Shown: piece by piece, positions 48,253 through 58,881 of the stretch
How the letters are laid out: each line of letters starts with the position of its first letter
How positions within the stretch are numbered: the first letter of the stretch is position 1
Assembly: GCF_041260155.1 (NCBI RefSeq)
Contig: NC_091929.1
Location: forward strand, 47,879,389 to 47,943,388
Reading direction: 5' to 3'
Length of the DNA: 64,000 bases
DNA from: Ptychodera flava
Taxonomy: Eukaryota > Hemichordata > Enteropneusta > Ptychoderidae
The notes under the pieces: generated by a model
Databases searched by the model: none
The model's input: the letters and a program-made list of their open reading frames with translations, nothing else
Told to the model about the DNA's origin: nothing
Translations under genes and position numbers: made by a program

Positions 48253-48635
48253 CGTGATTAAACTGATATCTTCGATCACTTTTTCCTTGCGCATTTCCCG
48301 ACAAGTATTTACTATCTTGGCCATGCAGAGTTGGTTATAGATCTTCAGTATGAAAACTTTAATCCTTCGCCGCCACATACTAAATCAACTTTTTTTATTA
48401 CCACTAAGACCATTGATACAGGTATTGGCGTAGGTCAACGTTCATATGTCTATTTTATAGGGTCAAACATCTATTGCAAAGTTTATTTGACAGATATATC
48501 AATCTGTGAGGTTTTCAATAAAGCTTATCCAACAGTGATCTCTCTGAACTAACAAAGAAGTATCCTTAACGGATGTTGAAAATAGTTTGAGAAGCTCTCT
48601 TCATAGACTGATACAGTAGATGAAGAGAACTAACA
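48253..48635. other. Intergenic, nothing recognised
   Basis: No exon or repeat was recognised. Confidence 0.4.
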
Positions 48636-48641
48636 GAGGTC

Positions 48642-49711
48642 CAGGGTTTTCTCTCGACTGCGCAATTGCGCAAATTGCGCATTTCGAGCCATTTTCTGCC
48701 CTTTAAAAGTTACTGACTGCGCGGAAATTGCGCACAAAACACAGCAAGCAAAGATATCCACATATTTTAGGGTGTTCCAAGCGCATAGTGTAGCGACCAG
48801 TGAATTTGCTGTTGTTTCTATTCAGAATATTCCCTCGGAAAAGACAAAATATAGCCTGTCATTCAGCTTTGGTGACGTGCATAACATGGAGTGTACGCAT
48901 GGAAAAGAACAGCCAACGACGTATTTGCGCTTCAGTCTCCATGGATATTAGTGCAGTTTTTGATGTTCACGTTTTTAAAGTTTGAAAGCAGAAAACAATC
49001 ATCAATGATGAAACTATGGAAAATTCTAGATTTAGACGATCAATCTCGATCACAATAAAACACAATCGTTTGATTTGGCACCCAGATGGGTAGGCCTACT
49101 CCTGATATTTTCATACGGGGGTGTGCCGGCCATATTAAGTCGAAAACATCTATCCATGTATATTCCGAAAATATTGCCCACTGATAGGGATGTGCTTGAC
49201 AAAGTTAGGGAATTTCACTTTTATTCTGTTGCACGTGACGGTTTTCCTGAAGCATGGACATTTACTTTGTTATTGACCCATGCTTAGTGTTTTGGAGATA
49301 AAAATCGATCTACGTTTTGGGGATTTTTTCGTGAAAAAGTGATCCATTCGGGCTGAGCATATTTTCATGGATTTAAACCCAAAAATTAGGACCAAATCGT
49401 GTCCAAGGGGACAAGTACGTCAAGTTCTGAATCGGAAAACCTGTGGGTGACAAATCGACAGAAGATGGATAGCAGCCGAGCACATCACAAGCAGACAAAC
49501 ATCATGATGTCGATGTTAGCACGGGTGCTGCATGCGACATAGACGGCGCAACTGAACTTGGTGACGATCGTAATGATATCGAGGAAGCGCTTCCTAGGAA
49601 GGCAAAATCAACATCAACAGTGACTGCCCCCTAAAATGTCAAGTCTGCTCCCTAATTTTGATGAATGGGGCAGAAAGTGCCCCATTCAATGAACGTGCAG
49701 AGAAAACACTG
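48642..49711. mobile_element. hAT-like non-autonomous element
   Basis: The left end CAGGGTTTTCTCT and the reverse complement of the right end, CAGTGTTTTCTCT, differ at one base, matching the CAGNG rule of hAT ends. GAGGTC lies on both sides (48636-48641, 49712-49717). hAT elements normally make 8-bp duplications, so six is short. The left subterminal part is rich in TGCGCAATTGCGCAAATTGC-type inverted GCGC motifs. No transposase frame is present in the 1,070 bp. Confidence 0.6.
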
Positions 49712-49948
49712 GAGGTCAACAGGTCTGCGACCACCTGTCATAAACCTGCGCATATAATGATACATCTGCGCAAAAGAAGTCGTCCAACGTTCAAGTAGTA
49801 AACAGCGGCTTTAGGTGCCTGGTTCCATCCAGGGTCCTTCTGGTCTGTGCTACGTGTCACTGTTCATGTCCTACATGGCCGTTTTTGTACCGTTTAAAAA
49901 TGATTTTTTCTGGCCGTAAATTAGCAGTTTTCGCGAAAACAGATCAAG

Positions 49949-50270
49949 ATGTCCGAGGTCAGCCCTCTGCGTTTGTTGTACAACTCCTTGTCTGATCGAT
50001 TATCAGAAGATGAAGAAAGAAAATTACGAAACTTTGTGTGCGATGTACAGATTCCAACTGGTGAACTGGACAAGCTGAAAAGCCCCTTTGAGATTTTCAC
50101 CAAATTAGAGAAATCAGGTCAGGTATCTAAAACAAATTTGAAGCTCCTGAAGGACTTGTTAGAAGCAATCGGCCGCAGTCCCTTGGTCAGTGATGTTGAA
50201 AGAGTGGAGAAGGAGTTACAACTACGTCATTCGGAATGTGGCAGTGATCAATCGAAAGTCAAAAACACAG
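49949..50270 (+). CDS. DED gene exon 1, first death effector domain
   Basis: Starts at an ATG in AAGATGT context and encodes 107 residues plus one base of the next codon. The DED spans roughly residues 5-92, followed by a Ser/Lys-rich tail. The donor is ACACAG|GTACGT. The hAT-like element ends only 237 bp upstream. Confidence 0.82.
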
Positions 50271-53200
50271 GTACGTTTGTCCAGTTGTCAGGTATTTCCA
50301 AGTTTAATGAATCAGTAGATGTAGAAATAGGTTTACACTTGATGTCACCATCTCAAATTTAATTCTGAGAAATATGGCAATATCATGTTCTTGATCGTAC
50401 CTCAGACAAATAGAAAGACAGACTAGCAGCGCGGCACACCGTTTGATTCAAGGTCGTCTCGATAAACTATGGCCGGCGCCTTTTCATATTAAAATGAACT
50501 TTACAGGTATCAGACTTTTTGGATACTTCATGCGTGGTTGATAGTTCCACGAGACCATATTTTTTCCATCGTCTTTGGTTTTGACAACACGACACGTTGA
50601 TGGCGTCGTGCTGCCTGTCGCGTAGCACCCATGTTTCAGATATTTACTTTTTGTGCTCTCAGGGCAGAAGCACTGCTTCACACTCATCGACCCTCTGCGT
50701 CGGTTATACGCCGATTTGGCTGTAAATTTATCGATTGACGAAGTAAGGCGATTGCGAGATTTGTTGTCTGAAGACCAGGTTACGACTTGTGAAAAAGCAG
50801 ACCTCAAAACACCAATTGATATTTTCATCAAACTAGAGAAATCAGGTCATATATCTGAAACTGATTTGAAGCTCCTGAAAGACTTGTTAGAAGCAATCGG
50901 CCGCCGTCATTTGGTCAGTGAAGTTGAAAGAGTGGAGAAGAAGCTACAACCACGTCATTCGGAATGTGGCAGTGGTGAATCTAATGTCAAAAGCACAGGT
51001 ACGTTTGTCCAGTTGTACAGCTATTTCCAAGTTTCATGAATCAGTAGATGTAGAAATAGGTTTACACTTGATGTCACCATCTCAAATTTAATTCTGAGAA
51101 ATATGGCAATATCATGTTCTTGATCGTATCATAGACAAATAGAAAGACAGACTAGCAGCGCGGCAAACCGTTTAATTCAAGGTCGTCTCGATAAACTATG
51201 GCCGGCGCCTTTTCATATTAAAATGAACTTTACAGGTATCAGACTTTTTGGATACTTCATGCGTGGTTGATAGTTCCACGAGACCATATTTTTCTATCGT
51301 CTTTGGTTTTGACAACACGACACGTTGATGGCGTCGTGCTGCCTGTCGCGTAGCACCCATGTTTCAGATATTTACTTTTTGTGCTCTCAGGGCAGAAGCA
51401 CTGCTTCACACGCATCAACCCTCTGCTTCGGTTATACGACGATTTGGCTCAAGAGTTATCGAAATACGAAGTAAGGCTATTGCTAGATTTGTTGTCTGAA
51501 GACCAGATTACGACTCGTGAAAAAGAAGATCTAAAAACACCAACTGATATTTTCACCAAATTAGAGAAATCAGGTCAGATATCTGAAACTGATTGAAGCT
51601 CCTGAAAGACTTGTTAAAAGCAATCGGCCGCCGTCCTTTGGTTAGAGAAGTTGAAAGGGTGGAGAAGGAGTTACAAGTATGGCGTTTGGAACGTGTCAGC
51701 GATGAATCGAAAGTCAAAAACACAGGTACGTTTGTCAGTTGTTCGGCTATTTCCATGTTTCATGAATCAGAGGACATGTAATGTGTCAAACTTACTTTAA
51801 GAAATTTGAAATAACAATTGTCCTTGACTTTATCTTTAAGCACTTTGTTTTTCCTTCTTTTTGTTGTGAACAAAAGGACCAAGTTGAAATATAGGGTAGA
51901 CCTTATCTATGCATTAAAGCATCCGCTAATGTCACTTATTTGTTTGAAACAACATATCGGTACCTGACCGTTATCGGGCTTGTTTAAATTTTAACAAAAT
52001 TGTTTGCGGTGCCAGTTACCTGCTTGGTCATTCCGCACTTTTGATAAGAAAACAGGTACCGCGGATATCTCAATGGTAGAAACAAAGTTGATTAACGGCG
52101 CAGGATACGATTTTTTTCCGTTTAGGATCGCCATCACATTTTCAGAAGTACCATTCGTTGAAGTGTTGGAGATATAAACATATATACATCTAATTGTTGT
52201 TGCGCTGAAAATATTCTGGAAATTATTCAATCATGCAATATCGTTTTAACGTCGTTACTTCTCACACGTTCGAAAGTAGCGCTGCGACATCTCATGTTAA
52301 GGCATTTCATAGTAGCCAGGATCAATAACTTAAAATTGGCAACAGGAGATTTCTTAGTTTGTAGAAACGAAATTTGTTCAAATCATAAGACTTCGAGCAA
52401 GTCAAGTCAAGAGACCATAGTTTCGAGCCAAAATCAGATTTTTAAAATAATAAAATATTTCAATCACTACGGGAATTTTTATACATTAGTTGGATATTGC
52501 AGGTGATTTATTAACGAATACAGTAAGATGTCTGTTAAAGAAGCTTTTGCAAAAAATAAGAAAAGTTTGGAAGTTGAAATTTTAGCTACAACATGCATAA
52601 ATATTAGCAAGAAAATGTCATTTTTTCGGTGATCATGGGTGTCCTCACATTGTTGATGTAAAGCTTGTAATGTAATAAAAAAGATCATGCACACCCACTT
52701 CAATCAAATCTGACGAACCTTCTTGATAGAATACGATTTGCTTGATTCAGATGTGCTTGGCATACCGTTCCATACTTGTGACATTGTGAATAAATTTTGT
52801 AAGTAACAATCGGCCCTATTTTTTTAAAATAGCAAGTCGCCGTACCGTGTCTTAAATGAGGGAAGATAATTTTATTTATACAAACTTCGTCCGTCTAACG
52901 CCCATAGTCACGTCTCTCTTCATCTCCATGGTTACTGTGACACTAGGTCCTGGAGACATGTCTATTTTTCTTTTGCTAGTCAAAGGTTACGAAATGTACG
53001 AACCACTGTGTTACTTAAAGGTAATTTTAACCAAAAATGTTACTTTTTATCAATTCTTGTTACTTTATTAATAGCGTCGAGTACGTTCGTATCCTCTGAG
53101 CAATATCTGTAGGATGAAACAGTTACGGATCGGAGACACAACTTATATTGGGGATCAAATAAACTTAAAATTCATTTGCTGGACTTTGACCACGATGATC

Positions 53201-54272
53201 TTGATCATCTTTGGTGCAATACACTGACCAAACATAAAGTTACTTTAGAACTTGGATAAAATGAGTTCTTGTACCGAGACGTTGTCTACCTCATACTTTC
53301 ATACACTCTACAGAGGGGGACTCTAGCAGCTGAGCGTAAGCAGGTCATCTTGACGGGCACCCAGTATTTGATCTGCTAACAGGCTCACTATTAAAATTGT
53401 TCGATCATCAGTGCGATAGGAAACGTCAAATGATCATGAACGTTCGTATCTCGTCCAGTAAAATCTAAAGTCCAACTTGAAGGTTTGATGATATGAGTAC
53501 ATGTATGGTGCTGTTAAGTTTCAGCGTATGAATTATTTAACCGGCAAAAGCTCAACAAGCATGCTTTACTTTGGCCATCCTTTCGCATGTTGTGCTACTT
53601 TTTACACGGCGTTTATCAGGAAATAAGACATCCATTTTAAAACTCTGAAAACTTGTACACCAAATTACATATAACTGTAACAAACGTGAAATATGCTGTC
53701 ACAGGTCCTGATGTCTTAGGTCGCTAGAAATGAAAATCCAGACCATGCACAAGAGATCATAACATTGTCCTAGATTTGTGAGTTACTGGATAGTGTCTTG
53801 TCTTGTCAAGCCACGAGTAGGTCAACAGAATATCTGTTTGTAGAAAATTGCAGCAAAACAAACAACGTTCCCATCCATTAGACTTGTAGCTTCATATTTA
53901 GTGCTTTACAAAGTGAATGACAAAATCAATACATAAATCACGGGAATCATGATTAGTCATAGATTACCAGCAAACAGAGATAACATGTCAAAAGAATTTT
54001 TTTTTCTCAATTTACTACGATCGTCAATGAACAATGTATTTGTTTCCTTCCACTGACAACAGATATGCAATCCTCGGTTGGTGGCGATGTTACAGCCAGC
54101 AGTGAAATCAGTACAGCTGTAGCACACAAAGAGATGGTTAGAACAATGGAAGACCCTGAAGGTGAATCGACAAGTCTACAACACCATATAGATATACACG
54201 ATTTACGCCATGCAACAAATGTGCAGGCAAATGTACAGTCACAAGTACAAGAACAAGCTGATGGCAATACAG
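49949..54272 (+). CDS. Multi-death-effector-domain protein (partial, exons 1-4 recognised)
   Basis: Death effector domains (DEDs) are six-helix adaptor domains that recruit FADD, caspase-8, c-FLIP and relatives in apoptosis and innate signalling. Exons: 49949-50270 (DED1), 50663-50998 (DED2), 51391-51725 (DED3, one base deleted) and 54063-54272 (linker). Domain hallmarks are LRLLYNSL at helix 1, IFTKLEKSG in the middle and LKLLKDLLEAIGR at helix 5. Every junction is phase 1 with good GT-AG sites, so any exon can be skipped without loss of frame. With exon 3 skipped, the product starts with two DEDs, as caspase-8 and c-FLIP do. No caspase or other effector domain was found before 55 kb; the 3' part is missing or unrecognised. 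Confidence 0.8.
50271..51390. repeat. 728-bp exon-intron tandem duplication
   Basis: The introns after exon 1 (50271-50662) and exon 2 (50999-51390) are about 98% identical by eye. The spacing from exon 2 to exon 3 is exactly 728 bp. Homology fades shortly after the exon 3 donor. Confidence 0.9.
50663..50998 (+). CDS. DED gene exon 2, second death effector domain
   Basis: A symmetric 336-nt exon (phase 1-1) follows TTGTGCTCTCAG. It encodes a complete DED (DPLRRLYADL ... LKLLKDLLEAIGRRHLV) and ends at the same GTACGT donor motif as exon 1. Confidence 0.82.
51391..51725 (+). pseudogene. DED gene exon 3, third DED with one-base deletion
   Basis: The exon is 335 nt, one fewer than exon 2. A T present in exon 2 is missing near 51594, producing an immediate in-frame stop after ISETD; the remaining DED sequence continues in the next frame to the usual donor. 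Splice sites are intact. It is a degenerate exon, a null allele or an assembly error. Because it is flanked by phase-1 introns, skipping it would restore the frame. Confidence 0.75.
51790..54060 (+). other. Intron of the DED gene, no feature recognised
   Basis: AT-rich, with no recognised exon. An open frame at 52856-53071 has no homology I know. Confidence 0.4.
54063..54272 (+). CDS. DED gene probable exon 4 (hydrophilic linker)
   Basis: A 210-nt open segment lies between TTTCCTTCCACTGACAACAG and AATACAG|GTATGC, again phase 1-1. It encodes a Ser/Thr/Gln-rich linker (QANVQSQVQEQ) without a known domain. Membership of the DED gene rests on matching phase, strand and order. Confidence 0.55.
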
Positions 54273-54335
54273 GTATGCACAAGTGCTGAAATCTAGATCT
54301 TGTAGGTTTTTAAAGATTTAATAGATGAGTTTCCA

Positions 54336-54675
54336 ATACAATAAATACAATATAATCTTTTTGTCCCAATTTGGGCAATTAAAATTTTGACAGTAACAAG
54401 AAAACAATAAATCAGACTACATAACAAAGTATAACCACAGAAACGTGACATATTAAAAGTACTTTAATAATTTTGGACAAAGCAAATAAAAACAAATAGG
54501 CGCAAGAATAAAATTCCCAAAAGATTGTTAAAAAGTACTGAAACAGCGATGAAAGAATAAAAAACAGAACTATTTAACTCTATTCAAAGATCCGATTGCT
54601 CTGTTATAAAAAGTGTTTTGATCTGTTGTTTTTTAAAATTGGAACTCTAAAACGTCGACCAGACGGAAGTGGGTC
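54336..54675 (-). pseudogene. Degenerate LINE 3' end
   Basis: On the minus strand, a decayed frame reads GRRFRVPILKNNRSKHFL, like the C-terminal R-F-x-V-P...T-x-R...S-F stretch of many LINE or transposon-derived polyproteins. It is followed by an AT-rich tail ending in TTGTATT units near 54336-54350, like the LINE end at 2705. Stops interrupt the frame. Confidence 0.45.
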
Positions 54676-54679
54676 GAAC

Positions 54680-54960
54680 TCGAAATCACATGTATAGTGT
54701 TTACGATAAAATCACATCAACCATTGTAGATGAACGTGACATTGGCAAAGATGAGTCAAACACCGTCTGTAGGATTGATGTACCGGAGAATGTGGCACTG
54801 CTTTGTGACAATTGTACAGAATTTCTTTTCTTTTCATTTCCAGCTTGTAAAATATGAAAACTTACGCTAGAAAAGAACACAATTTTGCAAAAATAGACGC
54901 CGGTACAAGTATGTGATATTATTAAATCCCCATTACATCATACCAGTATATTGATGGTGC
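54680..54960. other. Nothing recognised
   Basis: A 62-codon open frame lies here; no homology or exon support. Confidence 0.35.
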
Positions 54961-54964
54961 AAAT

Positions 54965-55218
54965 GCAGGGATCTGATTGGTCGAGACGCGAAAAGAACCG
55001 TGGTATATTGGCGATATACCACGGCTGGCATACGCGCGAGCTCTCAGCTTGAACAAAAATTCCTTTATGACATTTAAAGCCAAAATTTCAATATACCGTT
55101 ATGATATAATAGCAATAAATCAAACCCAGCGACGGTATCGATATCGCTCGTGCATATATGTCGTGAACGTCAAAATCTCGTGGTATACCATCGCTGGGTG
55201 TGCTTTATTGCTTAAATA
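54965..55218. mobile_element. Fold-back MITE-like element
   Basis: CCGTGGTATATTGGCGATATACCACGG (54999-55025 region) is itself a hairpin. A second imperfect pair, TAGCAATAAATCAAACCCAGCG (about 55110) against CGCTGGGTGTGCTTTATTGCTTA (about 55193-55215), closes the right side. Confidence 0.5.
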
Positions 55219-55663
55219 GCTGCGAATTTTGCGCATTTGTTTTCATGATTTTATTTTCAAATCAAAATTAGTTCGTGTATCAAAATGTGCTAACTGAAGA
55301 ACACGTATAGAAATATCAATGTTCGCTGATCATGAAGTAAACAAGCATGATGTCATTTACTTGAATGCACAACACTCCATTGCCAACGTTTGGTTGTAAT
55401 CTTTATTTTCTCTGTCACATTACTTTTTTTAAAAATGGCGGGCAATCTTAAATGATGTTAAACTTTGAATTTACATGCCACTTTCAACACTTATGACAGT
55501 GTTATACACTTTTTCAGTCTTAATGGGTCTAATTCACAGAAAAATCTTGGAAAACTGATGATATTTTGAGATCGGGTTATTACACATTCGCAGCTATCGG
55601 GGCTTTAATAACAACATTTATCCACCTCATCGAAAAGTTTTAATAGACTGTTTTGCAATGATA

Positions 55664-55750
55664 TTTGTTTAGCCGAGCGGTTTTGAATGTGATGTCCCCG
55701 GTAGATTACAGGGTGCCGGATGTTGTGAGTTCGAATACGATCGAAATCTA
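55664..55750 (+). mobile_element. tRNA-derived SINE-like sequence
   Basis: Pol III box A TAGCCGAGCGG (55670-55680) and box B GAGTTCGAATAC (55727-55738) are 46 bases apart. The flanks do not form an acceptor stem, so it is not a working tRNA. Confidence 0.5.
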
Positions 55751-55759
55751 CTGAATTTG

Positions 55760-56870
55760 ACTTTCCCTTTTTCGGTACGACGTGGTAACAAATTTGAAAT
55801 AGAACCTATTAATGGTCATGTGTATCTGTAGATAGGTAGGGAGATGAGTAGCTAGCTTTGCTAGTTGCAAGTGGGCTAGACTGTCGACGGTCCCTTGCGC
55901 CTTTTCTGTCTATCACTTGTGTAGTCTCTCGCACATACGATGGTGGGGGAATCGCAAGTGAAGATTCTTTAAATTTTCGTAGAGCCGCATATTTATTAGG
56001 TATGCACTCAAAGAAAAGAAAAACCATGTATTTGGCAGTTCTGCTCACAGATGTACAACACTGCTTGTTATTAGCAATTTGTAGAGCCATATTCCTAAGG
56101 CAAGTTCTCTAATATTTAAACACATCAGTGGACTTTTTTGATTTATCAGTCCAAGTCAACTTTAGCTAAATCCAACTCTGGCCATGCCAATGGCGCCTGC
56201 TGAAGAACATACAAAATGACGATCATGAGAGAGTATGCAAATTGTGAATTCTGCATACATTATATGCTTAAAGGTTTTACAAAATTGACAATACTGTAAA
56301 CGTTTAAATCTCTGAAATGTTTGGTGTAACAATGGTAAATTTGGTAAAATCAAACCATTTAGTCACATTTTTCATTTAAATTAGTCTTTACTGAACAAAG
56401 TTTTACTTTAATTTGTGTTTTATTATTTTACTATGAGAATGTGAAAATTTAGAAAATTTAGCATGGTAACCCCCATCTTTTTTCTTTAATATTTGATTAT
56501 TCTCATATGCCAGAACTCAAAACTCCCTGATAACTTTCAAGTCTCCTGCTCTTCCATGTGCTGCTTTCTGGCCTGATCTTATGTACAAGTATGTTTCACT
56601 GCCATGAGCGTCACATGACCCAAACTCTCCTTCAGCTATTTCATAGTCAGAGCTATCTCTGTCACTGCTGGTATGCAGTGACAGTGACACTGTCCATAGG
56701 CAGCAGAAGCAGGGCAGGAGCAGTATTAACTTTGATAATTTTGACAATAATTTTGTTCAGTTTATACAACTGCATTCTTGCTCTTTTTCCTACAGCATAT
56801 TGCAATTCGAACTGTCCAGTATTCAGCTTGCGAACACAGTCTGTGAATATGTATCCTGCAGTAGTTAATG
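55760..56870. other. Intergenic, nothing recognised
   Basis: CAGTATTCAGCTTGCGAACACAG near 56818 echoes the start of the palindromic MITE family; the rest of that element is absent. Confidence 0.4.
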
Positions 56871-56877
56871 GGGCAGT

Positions 56878-57285
56878 ATAGACCACTTTCTGTGCAGGGG
56901 CTTGTATAGACCACTTTCTGTGCAGGGGCTTGTATACACCACATGTAAAGGGGCTTGTATAGACCACCTGTGCAGGGGCTTGTATAGACCACCTGTGTAG
57001 GGGCTTGTATAGACCACTTTCTGTGCAGGGGCTTGTATAGACCACTTTCTGTGCAGGGGCTTGTATAGACCACTTTCTGTGCAGGGGCTTGTATAGACCA
57101 CATGTAAAGGGCTTGTATAGACCACCTGCGCAGGGGCTTGTATAGACCACCTGTGCAGGGGCTTGTATAGACCACTTTCTGTGCAGGGCTTGTATAGACC
57201 ACTTCCTGTGCAGGGGCTTGTATAGACCACTTCCTGTGTAGGGGCTTGTATAGACCACATGTAAAGGGGCTTGTATAGACCACCT
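56878..57285. repeat. 25/28-bp minisatellite
   Basis: About 15 units of TATAGACCAC[TTTC]TGTGCAGGGGCTTG, with some ACATGTAAAGGGG variants. A stray TGTGCAGGGGCTTGTAT recurs at 57710, next to a long palindrome. Open frames on the minus strand are repeat artefacts. Confidence 0.95.
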
Positions 57286-57289
57286 TAGT

Positions 57290-57705
57290 CTATCAGAGAC
57301 CCTGTGATTTGCATTCTTCCCTGCGCCCTTCAGAAACGCGGCGATGCGAATCCTAGGGTCTGGACGTTCTTACAAGTGACCGGTCGGATTTCTGCTTGAT
57401 CCGGGTACTTTATAGAACTCCACACATCCGTTACTCAAAACAAAAATGATAAACCATAGCCAAATAAGATGAAAAATGAAAAATAAAAACATATCGCTTA
57501 TATAGTCTACCAGCTACTAGGATAATATTCACTTCGCCCAGTAAGATAGGTGTTTCTTTTGATGGCACTACCTTTTGAATATTCATATCCTTACAAGAAC
57601 TGACAGTCGATGCTGTGTCTGGAAGCGCGTGCTAACGGCTAGCACAGCTGCGTATCCCTCGAATGCAGGCCCATCGCACACAAAACAAGGGCACAGCGAC
57701 TGTGG
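57290..57705. other. Nothing recognised
   Basis: No exon or repeat was recognised. Confidence 0.4.
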
Positions 57706-57730
57706 AGCTGTGCAGGGGCTTGTATTTAGA

Positions 57731-57891
57731 GGTTATTACCCAATATCGCCTGTTCCTGTGTCGTATCAGCATGAGTGTCATTTGTGCTGCGTCAGACACG
57801 AGACGAACGAGACGAAGTCGAGTGTCTGACGCAGCACAAATGACACGAATGCTGATACGACACAAGGAACAGGCGATATTGGGTAATAACC
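57731..57891. mobile_element. Long fold-back palindrome, arms about 70 bp
   Basis: Arms 57731-57799 and 57822-57891 pair with a few mismatches and one gap around a 22-base loop made of GACGAACGAGACGAAG-type repeats. Overlapping open frames on both strands are a consequence of the palindrome. Confidence 0.85.
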
Positions 57892-58718
57892 GATTTATCA
57901 TATACCCATGCTCATAATTTTAGGGAATATTTACTAATGAACGAAAAAACCTTAAATTTTGAGGCTTTACTTTATTATGCCTTGCGCATAAATATCAGAA
58001 TATGTGAACAGGCTTCATTCATAAAGTATACGACGAAGATGTCAACAATCACGCGCGACGTACATCGCTGCAAGTCGTCTCTGTCTCCATGAAACCCTAG
58101 AAGAAAGACACCGGGATACAAAAATCGTCATACAGCAGGAATATTTTGAGGTGCAATATGCTATTACAACTGTACCCGATCAAAAACTGCTCAGCTTTTA
58201 AATCTATCCTGATTTCGATCGTCGTACGGCACGGAGCTAGCTCGCGCGGAGAGGACGCCATTTTGTTAGTTTACCCTTCGAGTTGCCATGTGAACAGTCG
58301 TCGCGCGCGCGCGACATCGCTGTCACGCCACGCGCTCACTACCTGTTCGGTGGAGACCGTGCACAGTGCCGGCGCCGTGCGAACAGCAGAATGTTTGCTA
58401 GAAATTGACCAAAATAATACCATGGGAAAAATTTCAAGACTCAACGTGATATTCCCGTATTTTGCAACCAGAAATACCAGTGTTCCTCGAAGCCCTTCAA
58501 GTTTTTACGTCGGCGACATCGCTTCGCAGGCGGGGAGCGGCAGCCATTTTGTTGTTTACGTTGTTTACCAACAAACTGCTAATGTAGTTCGGGACAACTC
58601 TAAAACTGATGACGTTCATCGTGCATATCTCGACGTTTACCGTGAAATATCACGGCTGATATTTTACGTTGAACGTCACTAGGATGTAGCAATATGGGCA
58701 TGGGTATATGATAATTAT
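57891..58718. mobile_element. Segment bounded by 25-bp inverted repeats
   Basis: TTATCATATACCCATGC at about 57896-57912 is inverted as GCATGGGTATATGATAA at about 58698-58714. Between them lies a GC-rich segment with CGCGCG runs and an open frame of 178 codons (58146-58682) that I do not recognise. Each inverted end adjoins a long palindrome, so the whole of 57731-58881 may be one composite element. Confidence 0.5.
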
Positions 58719-58881
58719 ATATAACCCCATGGTATTTTTCTCTGTTTGACGTCATCGTATACGAGTGTTTTTCGCGGAGCCGTACAACTTCGAGCGGAAG
58801 GCGAGAAGTTGTGCGGCTCCGCGAAAAACACGAGTATACGATGACGTCAAACAGAGAAAAATACCATGGGATTATATATTT
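58715..58881. mobile_element. Long fold-back palindrome, arms about 77 bp
   Basis: Arms about 58715-58791 and 58805-58881 pair with few mismatches around a 13-base loop (GAGCGGAAGGCGA region). They contain TGACGTCA, itself a palindromic CRE-type octamer, in both arms except for one base. Confidence 0.85.

Noticed and set aside
56662..57283. Proteins of 131-198 residues on the minus strand
   Set aside because: Three overlapping frames all read the 25/28-bp minisatellite.
57632..57901. Coding sequences on both strands across the palindrome
   Set aside because: Symmetric open frames on both strands follow from the inverted repeat.
58146..58682. 178-codon gene
   Set aside because: It lies between palindromic repeats, in a GC-rich segment with CGCGCG runs, and shows no family motif; the frame may be chance. 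Kept only as part of the composite element.
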